11,897 bases of DNA, taken from NCBI GenBank assembly GCA_026224995.1, contig JAMFRX010000701.1, positions 1 through 11,897 of the forward strand, in the 5' to 3' direction. The position numbers and the translations under genes are program-made. Origin of the DNA: Puia dinghuensis. Lineage in GTDB: Bacteria; Bacteroidota; Bacteroidia; Chitinophagales; Chitinophagaceae. The notes under the pieces are model-generated. The model did no database searches. It had not been told where the DNA came from and saw only the letters and a list, made by a program, of their open reading frames with translations. Shown here one piece after another: positions 6,774 through 11,897 of the stretch (position 1 is the first letter of the stretch; each line of letters starts with the position of its first letter).

Positions 6774-9700
6774 ATGAACAGTGAGGCGCTTCTGAGGTCG
6801 TTTTTGCATTCTCCCCGCCTTTTTCAGCTGGCGGACAGGATCCTATTGTCCGCCCCGCAACGCGTCGCCTGCAAAAACCTCCAGGGTAGCTCACCCGCCT
6901 TCCTTATCAGCGCGATCTTCCAGCAGGAGAGCACCAGCCAGCTCAATCACCTGGTAGTCTGCGAAGATGCCGAAGCCGCCGCCTACCTGCACAATACCAT
7001 CGAAAACCTCACCGGCGCCCTGGACCTCTTCTATTTCCCTTCTTCTTTTAAGAACAAAAAGAACTACCGCCTGCTGAACAGCAGCCACACCATGCTGCGG
7101 ACAGAAGCATTGACCCGCCTGTCTGCCGCAAAAGGGACCAATAAAAAGCTGATCGTCACCTATCCCGAAGCCCTGTTCGAAAAGGTCGTCCTGCCCGAAG
7201 CCCTTTCCAAAAACATCATTTCACTCAAAGCCGGGGATACCCTCGACCTGGACGGCCTCCTCATTAAGCTGGTCGACAAAGGCTTCGAACGCACCGACTT
7301 CGTCTACGAGCCCGGTCAGTTCGCGCTTCGCGGCGGCATCCTGGATATCTATTCCTTCGGCAACGAGAAACCCTACCGCGTAGAGCTCTTCGGCAACGAC
7401 GTGGATTCCATCCGCATCTTTGACCCCGAAACCCAGCTTAGCGAACGCAAGCTGCTGCAAGTCAACATCATCCCCAACGTCGAAAACAGGCCGGACGGCG
7501 GTGAGAAGATCTCCTTGCTGGAGTTCATTCCGGAAAATACGGTCATCTGGATGCAGGACTGGATCTTTACCCGCGAACGGCTGGCCATCCAGGAAGAAGA
7601 GCTGAGCCTCTTCCTGGACCACATCCAGGCCGATAAAGAGCTTAAGCTGGCCCGCCAGCAGGAAGAAAGCCAGGCCGGCAGCGGCAAGCCGGCCACCCGC
7701 CCCATAGGCCCCTCCAGAGGCCGCCCCCTGCCTCCCGACACCAGCATCGACGGCGACGAGGATAAGCTGGAAAAACGGGACATCACCGCGGGCGAGTTCG
7801 TGACGGCGGCATCCATTGAATCCCAATTAGAACGCTTCCACCTCGTCGAATTCGGCCCCTCGGCGGCTTCCCCTTTCCCCAATCCGTTCATTGTAGACTT
7901 CCACACCCGCCCGCAGCCCGCATTCAACCGCCAGTTCGAGCTGCTCATCAAAGACCTCAAGGCGCTGGAAGCCAAAAAATTCGCGATCTATCTCTTCGCC
8001 GAGAACCCCAAGCAGCTGGAACGGCTCCATACCATCTTCGAAGACCTCAAAGCCGCCATCCCCTTTACCCCGATAGCCCTGTCCATCCACGAAGGCTTCC
8101 TCGACGAAGACCTCAAGATCGCCTGCTACACCGACCACCAGATCTTCCAGCGCTATCACAAATACAAGGTCAAGCAGGCATATAATAAGAACAAGGCCAT
8201 CACCCTGCGGACCCTCCGTGAACTGCAGCCTGGCGATTACGTCACGCATATCGACCACGGCCTTGGCGTCTACAGCGGCTTGCAGAAGATAGAAGCCAAC
8301 GGCCGCCTGCAGGAAGCCGTCCGGATCATCTACAAGGATAGCGACATCCTGTACGTCAACATCAATTCCCTCCATAAGATATCAAAGTACACCGGCAAGG
8401 AAGGCACGGTCCCCAAGATCAACAAGCTCGGCAGCGACGCCTGGCAGAAGCTCAAGGAAAAGACCAAGACCAGGGTGAAAGAGATAGCCTTCGACCTTAT
8501 CAAGCTCTACGCCCAGCGCAAAGCCGAAAAAGGCTTCCCCCATTCCCCCGATAATTACATGCAAACGGAGCTCGAAGCCTCCTTCGTCTACGAGGATACA
8601 CCCGACCAAAGCAAGGCCACGGGCGACGTCAAAAAAGATATGGAGCTGCCTTCGCCAATGGACCGCCTCGTCTGCGGCGACGTAGGCTTCGGAAAAACGG
8701 AGATCGCGATCCGCGCCGCCTTCAAGACCTGCCTGGACGGCAAGCAGGCCGCCGTGCTCGTCCCCACTACCATCCTGGCCTTCCAGCATTACAAGACCTT
8801 TAGCGACCGCCTCAAGGATTTTCCCGTAAAAGTGGACTTCGTCAACCGCTTCAAATCTTCCAAAGAGAAAAAAGAGACCCTCAAAAAGCTGGAAGAAGGC
8901 GCTGTCGACATTATCATCGGTACCCATGCCCTGCTGGGAAAAGAAGTAAAATTCAAAGACCTTGGCCTCCTGGTGATCGATGAAGAGCAGAAGTTCGGCG
9001 TGGCCCACAAAGAAAAGATCAAGACCCTCCGCACAAACGTAGACTGCCTTACGCTGACCGCCACCCCCATCCCCCGAACACTCCAGTTCAGCCTCATGGG
9101 TGCCCGCGACCTCAGCATCATCAATACGCCGCCGCCTAACCGCCAGCCCATCCAGACCGAATTGCACGGCTATAACGAAGACTTTATCCGGGATGCCATC
9201 TATTACGAGACCGAAAGAGGCGGCCAGGTATTCTTTATATACAACCGCGTTCAAGGTCTTGCCGAGATGGCGGCTATCATCCAGGGCCTCTGCCCCGACC
9301 TCAGCATCGGCTACGCCCATGGACAAATGGAAGGCAATGACCTGGAAGACCATATCCTCGGCTTCATCGAAAGACGGTATGATGTCCTGGTATGCACCAA
9401 CATCGTAGAGAGCGGCGTAGACATCCCCAATGTCAACACCATCATCGTCAATAATGCCCATCACTTCGGGCTCAGCGACCTTCATCAGCTGCGCGGCCGG
9501 GTTGGACGCAGTAATAAGAAAGCCTTCTGCTATCTCCTGGCGCCCTCGCTGGCCACCCTGCCCACGGATTCACGCAAACGGCTCCAGACCCTCGAACAGC
9601 ACAGCGACCTGGGCAGCGGCTTCCAGATCGCCATGCGCGACCTCGACATCCGCGGCGCAGGCAATATGCTCGGCGGTGAGCAAAGCGGCTTCATGGTCGA

Positions 9701-10301
9701 CATCGGCTTCGAGACCTACCAGAAGATCCTCAACGAAGCCATCAAAGAGCTAAAACGAACGGAATTCCGCGAGCTCTTCAAAGAAGAGATCGCCAAACAG
9801 GAAGACTATGTGCAGGATTGCACCATCGACACGGATCTGGAGATACTCATCCCGGATAGCTATGTGGAAAGCGTCACAGAAAGATTGACCCTCTATACCC
9901 GGCTGGATAACTGCGACAGCGAACAGGAGCTGGAAGAGTTCCATACTGAGCTGACGGATCGGTTTGGCCCCATCCCCCCGCAGGTGGAAGACCTCTTCCA
10001 TACCGTCCGCATCCGCAGGCTGGCAGTGAGCCTGGGCTTCGAAAAGCTGATCCTCAAAGAAGACACGCTGCGCTGTTATTTCATCAACCGGCCCGATTCG
10101 CCCTATTTCGAGTCCGATATCTTCCGGCTCATCCTGGATTATTTACAAAAACATACCAATAAAGGCCGGCTCAAGCAGGCAGGAAAGAACTTTCTCCTTG
10201 TCGCGGAAGATACCCGGTCCATGACAGACGTGCTCGCCTTCCTGCAGCGGATGAGCAAATTCGTCCTCCAGCAGCCGGCTCTACAGACGGCAGACTCATA
10301 A
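6774..10301 (+). CDS. mfd: Transcription-repair coupling factor Mfd
   Basis: A 1175-residue ATP-driven translocase that pushes RNA polymerase stalled at DNA lesions off the template and recruits UvrA for nucleotide excision repair. I start it at ATG 6774 because the promoter overlaps the upstream in-frame extension. Domains: UvrB-like module (~1-400, with FALRGGILDIYSFG at 183-196), RNA polymerase-interacting CarD-like domain (~480-545, GDYVTHIDHGLGVYSG), translocase motor (~560-960) with Walker A GDVGFGKT (635-642), Walker B DEEQ (736-739), TATPIPRTL (762-770), and motif VI QLRGRVGRS (905-913), then the TRG translocation motif (GSGF...DIRGAGNMLGGEQSGF, 947-973) and the C-terminal D7 regulatory domain (~1015-1130). 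All motor motifs are intact. It exceeds E. coli Mfd (1148), largely because of a Pro/Gly/Arg-rich insert at ~294-340. Antisense ORFs over it are shadows. Confidence 0.98.
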   Translation: MNSEALLRSFLHSPRLFQLADRILLSAPQRVACKNLQGSSPAFLISAIFQQESTSQLNHLVVCEDAEAAAYLHNTIENLTGALDLFYFPSSFKNKKNYRLLNSSHTMLRTEALTRLSAAKGTNKKLIVTYPEALFEKVVLPEALSKNIISLKAGDTLDLDGLLIKLVDKGFERTDFVYEPGQFALRGGILDIYSFGNEKPYRVELFGNDVDSIRIFDPETQLSERKLLQVNIIPNVENRPDGGEKISLLEFIPENTVIWMQDWIFTRERLAIQEEELSLFLDHIQADKELKLARQQEESQAGSGKPATRPIGPSRGRPLPPDTSIDGDEDKLEKRDITAGEFVTAASIESQLERFHLVEFGPSAASPFPNPFIVDFHTRPQPAFNRQFELLIKDLKALEAKKFAIYLFAENPKQLERLHTIFEDLKAAIPFTPIALSIHEGFLDEDLKIACYTDHQIFQRYHKYKVKQAYNKNKAITLRTLRELQPGDYVTHIDHGLGVYSGLQKIEANGRLQEAVRIIYKDSDILYVNINSLHKISKYTGKEGTVPKINKLGSDAWQKLKEKTKTRVKEIAFDLIKLYAQRKAEKGFPHSPDNYMQTELEASFVYEDTPDQSKATGDVKKDMELPSPMDRLVCGDVGFGKTEIAIRAAFKTCLDGKQAAVLVPTTILAFQHYKTFSDRLKDFPVKVDFVNRFKSSKEKKETLKKLEEGAVDIIIGTHALLGKEVKFKDLGLLVIDEEQKFGVAHKEKIKTLRTNVDCLTLTATPIPRTLQFSLMGARDLSIINTPPPNRQPIQTELHGYNEDFIRDAIYYETERGGQVFFIYNRVQGLAEMAAIIQGLCPDLSIGYAHGQMEGNDLEDHILGFIERRYDVLVCTNIVESGVDIPNVNTIIVNNAHHFGLSDLHQLRGRVGRSNKKAFCYLLAPSLATLPTDSRKRLQTLEQHSDLGSGFQIAMRDLDIRGAGNMLGGEQSGFMVDIGFETYQKILNEAIKELKRTEFRELFKEEIAKQEDYVQDCTIDTDLEILIPDSYVESVTERLTLYTRLDNCDSEQELEEFHTELTDRFGPIPPQVEDLFHTVRIRRLAVSLGFEKLILKEDTLRCYFINRPDSPYFESDIFRLILDYLQKHTNKGRLKQAGKNFLLVAEDTRSMTDVLAFLQRMSKFVLQQPALQTADS

Positions 10302-10320
10302 AATTTCGTAAATTTTCGTA
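10301..10320 (+). repeat. 10-bp tandem repeat between mfd and the DUF4870 gene
   Basis: AAATTTCGTA (10301-10310) is followed directly by AATTTTCGTA (10311-10320), 9 of 10 bases identical. It begins on the last base of the mfd stop. The following TACATTCA (10319-10326) is a weak -7-like match, without a -33 TTG at suitable spacing, so a promoter for the next gene is possible but not convincing. Confidence 0.35.
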
Positions 10321-10346
10321 CATTCAACAGGCCAAAACCTACTACC

Positions 10347-10700
10347 ATGCCTGAAGAATACCCCCTCACCACCCCCACCAGCGACGAACGCACCCTGGCC
10401 ATCCTGTCCCATATCCTGTGCATAGTGCCCGGAATCGGTATTTTAGCCCCTCTCGTCATCTGGTGGATAAAAAAAAATGATTCCTCTTTCGGGGAAGCTA
10501 ACGCCAGGGAATCCCTGAACTTTCAGCTGACCGTGATCGTCGCCTATATCATCAGCGGCCTCCTGGCAGCAATCGTCATCGGACTGCTCCTGTTCTTCGT
10601 AGCGTTGATCCTGAACCTGGTCTTCGTGATCATAGCCACCATCAAGGCCAGCGAGAACAAGATCTACCGCTATCCCATCAGCCTGAGGCTGATAAGATAA
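10347..10700 (+). CDS. DUF4870 (Tic20-like) small integral membrane protein
   Basis: A 117-residue membrane protein. Residues ~17-40 (TLAILSHILCIVPGIGILAP...) form the first hydrophobic segment, ending in WWIKKNDSSFGEANARESLNFQ, the conserved polar stretch of DUF4870 in which an acidic/Asn region is followed by E-S-L-N-F-Q. Two more hydrophobic segments span ~60-83 and ~84-100, with a basic C-terminus. The family is widespread and loosely related to Tic20; no biochemical function is established. It starts 45 nt after mfd on the same strand and may be read from the mfd transcript or a weak local promoter. The ATG has no Shine-Dalgarno sequence (leader ...AACCTACTACC). It ends 4 nt before the convergent acetyltransferase stop. 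Confidence 0.88.
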   Translation: MPEEYPLTTPTSDERTLAILSHILCIVPGIGILAPLVIWWIKKNDSSFGEANARESLNFQLTVIVAYIISGLLAAIVIGLLLFFVALILNLVFVIIATIKASENKIYRYPISLRLIR

Positions 10701-10716
10701 AGGCCTACAGCGCCTT
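10700..10716. terminator. Possible short bidirectional terminator between convergent genes
   Basis: AAGGC (10700-10704) and GCCTT (10712-10716) form a 5-bp stem with a 7-nt loop that contains the minus-strand stop codon. On the minus strand the stem is followed by TATCTTAT, a poor U-tract. The stem is short, so this is a weak candidate, listed because it sits exactly where two convergent genes end 4 nt apart. Confidence 0.25.
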
Positions 10717-11133
10717 CTCCATTATGTAATGTGGTAAAGTGACCTCTTCGAACTCGTCGCCCGCTATCGTATAGCCAAGCTTCTCATAGAAGCCCGTCGC
10801 CGTTTTACGGGCATGCATGCACAGTTTCTTGTAGCTCAGATCCCGGGCAATGTTCTCGGCAAAGATCATCAGCGCACGGCCGACACCCTTTCCCTGCATA
10901 TTATTAGGTACGGCCATCTGCCGGAGCCGGATGGTGCCATCCTCCATACGGGTAAGCAGACAGCAGCCCAGAAGCCGGTCATCTTCGAACGCGCCCATCA
11001 GGATATCGTCCTTCTCCCGCTCCAGCTCGTCCGCGCTAAAGTAGAGCCCCAGCGGCTTACGCAATATTTCATTGCGCAGATTCACCATCTGCTGATACTC
11101 CTTCGTTCCATGATCTATCATCCTAAGCGCCAT
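10705..11133 (-). CDS. GNAT-family N-acetyltransferase
   Basis: A 142-residue single-domain enzyme expected to transfer an acetyl group from acetyl-CoA to an amine. The acetyl-CoA-binding motif A is clear: strand RLRQMAVPNN then Q80-G-K-G83-V-G85-RALM, fitting Q/R-x-x-G-x-G/A. Motif B follows as ARKTATGFYEKLGY (108-121), with the usual Tyr that can act as general acid. The N-terminal part (LRNEILRKPLGL, 19-30) resembles small GNATs of unknown substrate; small molecule, peptide or protein targets cannot be separated by sequence. Start at 11133 is chosen for length; Met5 (base 11121) is an alternative. It is divergent from acpP across a 152-bp gap and convergent with the DUF4870 gene. Confidence 0.9.
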   Translation of the reverse strand: MALRMIDHGTKEYQQMVNLRNEILRKPLGLYFSADELEREKDDILMGAFEDDRLLGCCLLTRMEDGTIRLRQMAVPNNMQGKGVGRALMIFAENIARDLSYKKLCMHARKTATGFYEKLGYTIAGDEFEEVTLPHYIMEKAL

Positions 11134-11153
11134 GCTTTTGCTGTGATTTTCAT

Positions 11154-11171
11154 GTAAATTACGGGATTTAC
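11154..11171. repeat. Inverted repeat upstream of the acetyltransferase
   Basis: GTAAAT (11154-11159) and ATTTAC (11166-11171) are perfect inverted arms around a 6-nt centre. On the minus strand the same DNA also reads as a short direct repeat, CCGTAAATCCCGTAATT. It lies 20-38 bp upstream of the GNAT start, where a regulator site would be plausible. No TAnnTTTG promoter is clear for the GNAT gene. Confidence 0.35.
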
Positions 11172-11229
11172 GGCAAAACCGCCCCAGCCGGCCCCCCCCA
11201 TTAAAACTTCAAAATAAAAAAGGCCAATT

Positions 11230-11259
11230 TTGTTCTGTAACCCGGAACCGTTATTTTTG
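11230..11259 (+). promoter_or_regulatory. Promoter of acpP (Bacteroidota type)
   Basis: TTG at 11230-11232 (within TTTTG), a 19-nt spacer, then TATTTTTG at 11252-11259, an exact TAnnTTTG match. The expected transcript start near 11264 gives a leader of about 22 nt to the ATG at 11286. The A/T-rich stretch just upstream (11200-11230) resembles an UP-type element, fitting the strong expression known for acyl carrier protein. Confidence 0.7.
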
Positions 11260-11285
11260 CGGGCGTATAACTAAAATTTAATACA

Positions 11286-11522
11286 ATGTCAGACATCGCT
11301 ACAAGGGTTAAGAAGATTATAGTCGATAAACTCGGTGTGGAGGAAGCAGAGGTTACTAACGAAGCTTCCTTTACCAATGATCTGGGTGCAGACTCTCTGG
11401 ACACCGTCGAGCTCATCATGGAATTCGAAAAAGAATTCAACATTTCCATCCCTGATGAGCAGGCTGAGACCATTACTACCGTAGGTCAGGCTATCGCTTA
11501 CCTGGAAGAGCACGCTAAATAA
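11286..11522 (+). CDS. acpP: Acyl carrier protein
   Basis: The 78-residue carrier that holds growing fatty acyl chains on a phosphopantetheine arm during type II fatty-acid synthesis in the cytoplasm. The attachment serine is Ser37 in the G-A-D-S-L-D motif (34-39), followed by the conserved acidic helix II (TVELIMEFEKEFNISIPDEQAE) used to dock partner enzymes. Length and four-helix pattern match the family. Codons favour GCT, GTT, GAA and CTG in contrast to the GC-ending codons of mfd, as expected for a highly expressed gene. The ATG lacks a Shine-Dalgarno sequence and follows an A/T-rich leader. It lies just upstream of fabF, a classic pairing, but two hairpins separate them. Confidence 0.98.
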   Translation: MSDIATRVKKIIVDKLGVEEAEVTNEASFTNDLGADSLDTVELIMEFEKEFNISIPDEQAETITTVGQAIAYLEEHAK

Positions 11523-11523
11523 G

Positions 11524-11542
11524 CAAGGGGAAAGCGCCCTTG
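11524..11542. repeat. First hairpin after acpP
   Basis: CAAGGG (11524-11529) and CCCTTG (11537-11542) are perfect inverted arms around a 7-nt loop, starting 2 nt after the acpP stop codon. No T-tract follows, so it looks more like an mRNA 3'-end stabiliser or processing site than an intrinsic terminator. Confidence 0.5.
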
Positions 11543-11557
11543 TATAGAACTTGTTCC

Positions 11558-11600
11558 ATCCGCCTTTTCAAGCATAAAAGCTTAGGAGGGCGGATTTTAT
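11558..11600 (+). terminator. Hairpin/attenuator between acpP and fabF
   Basis: ATCCGCC (11558-11564) pairs perfectly with GGCGGAT (11589-11595); inside, AAGC (11570-11573) pairs with GCTT (11580-11583), and the intervening bases can form mainly G-U pairs with one C-A mismatch. The result is a stem of about 16 positions with the loop ATAAAA, followed by TTTAT. This has the form of an intrinsic terminator with a short U-run, probably partial, placed before fabF. The AGGAGG in its 3' arm is base-paired and 40 nt from the fabF ATG, so it is not a ribosome site. Confidence 0.55.
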
Positions 11601-11628
11601 CCTTAAACGCTCCTGGGAAAACTCCATT

Positions 11629-11897
11629 ATGGAATTGAAAAGAGTTGTTGTTACAGGCATTGGAGCCCTCACACCCATTGGTAACAATACACAGGATTAC
11701 TGGGATGGGTTGCTGAATGGCGTTTCCGGTGCTAATGCTATTACCCTGTTCGATGCTTCCAAGTTCAAAACGCGCTTTGCCTGTGAACTAAAAGGTTTTG
11801 ACCCCTTGCAATACCTCGAGAAAAAAGAGGCCCGCAAGTGCGACCGCTATACCCAGATCGCGCTGGCCGCCAGCGACGAGGCCGTCAAAGACGCCGG
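11629..11897 (+). CDS. fabF: Beta-ketoacyl-ACP synthase II (3'-truncated by window end)
   Basis: Condenses malonyl-ACP with acyl-ACP, extending fatty acids by two carbons in the cytoplasm. Eighty-nine codons are visible of about 415 usual for the family. The N-terminus MELKRVVVTGIGALTPIG is the hallmark start of FabF-type thiolase-fold synthases (V-V-V/I-T-G-x-G), followed by YWDGLLNGVSG (the W-x-x-L-L-x-G-x-S-G pattern), an FDASKFKTRFACELKGFDP segment and the KKEARKCDRYTQIALAASDEA helix. The catalytic Cys-His-His lie beyond the window. The ATG at 11629 fits the family start exactly; no Shine-Dalgarno or TAnnTTTG promoter is seen in the 106-nt gap, so expression likely comes from the acpP promoter by read-through. 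Third-position GC is about 30 of the first 66 codons but about 21 of the last 23 seen. Confidence 0.96.
   Translation, partial: MELKRVVVTGIGALTPIGNNTQDYWDGLLNGVSGANAITLFDASKFKTRFACELKGFDPLQYLEKKEARKCDRYTQIALAASDEAVKDA

Noticed and set aside
8382..9485. Long minus-strand ORF (367 codons) inside mfd
   Set aside because: Lies entirely antisense to conserved Mfd motor motifs; GC-rich third positions remove antisense stops. Its translation shows no recognisable domain.
11118..11153. Eleven-codon upstream ORF (MKITAKAWRLG) whose TGA overlaps Met5 of the GNAT gene
   Set aside because: It could couple translation to the internal start, but an ORF this short is easily due to chance and overlaps the main reading frame.
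11584..11589. AGGAGG as a Shine-Dalgarno sequence for fabF
   Set aside because: It is 40 nt from the ATG and paired in the 3' arm of a hairpin; Bacteroidota rarely use such sites and no other gene here has one.
11624..11632. Near-palindrome around the fabF start codon
   Set aside because: Arms are separated by one base, so no stable hairpin can form; likely coincidence.

Overview
The window looks like chromosomal DNA of a Bacteroidota member, most likely from the Chitinophagaceae side of the phylum. That placement is an inference from four things: a secreted protease with a C-terminal type IX secretion (T9SS) sorting domain, a single-chain glycyl-tRNA synthetase, promoters fitting the Bacteroidota pattern TTG-N17-23-TAnnTTTG, and no usable Shine-Dalgarno sequence at any of the gene starts. 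Coding DNA is GC-rich at third codon positions. This produces long antisense shadow ORFs over glyQS, the protease and mfd, which I left out.

Layout from left to right: the 3' part of glyQS (+); a 167-bp non-coding gap with an inverted repeat and direct repeats; a small membrane-anchored protein of unknown function (+, 1247-1531); then two minus-strand genes read right to left, a 1301-residue T9SS-exported subtilisin-like protease (6198-2293) followed after 10 nt by a stand-alone ferredoxin-NADP reductase-type flavoprotein (2282-1542). Only 35 bp from the protease start, a small secreted protein with a carboxypeptidase-regulatory-like domain runs the other way (6234-6665). Then come mfd (+, transcription-repair coupling factor, 6774-10301), a DUF4870 membrane protein (+), a convergent GNAT acetyltransferase (-), and the fatty-acid synthesis pair acpP and fabF (+), with fabF cut by the window end.

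Most of the content is core housekeeping: translation (glyQS), DNA repair (mfd) and fatty-acid synthesis (acpP-fabF). The accessory part is the protease region. No RNA genes, insertion sequences, CRISPR arrays, phage genes or toxin-antitoxin pairs are visible, and no intergenic gap exceeds 170 bp. I see no convincing undescribed multi-gene system. The items most worth checking are regulatory or architectural: two hairpins between acpP and fabF, a near-leaderless mfd promoter, a low-complexity insert in Mfd, and an unassigned module in the protease.
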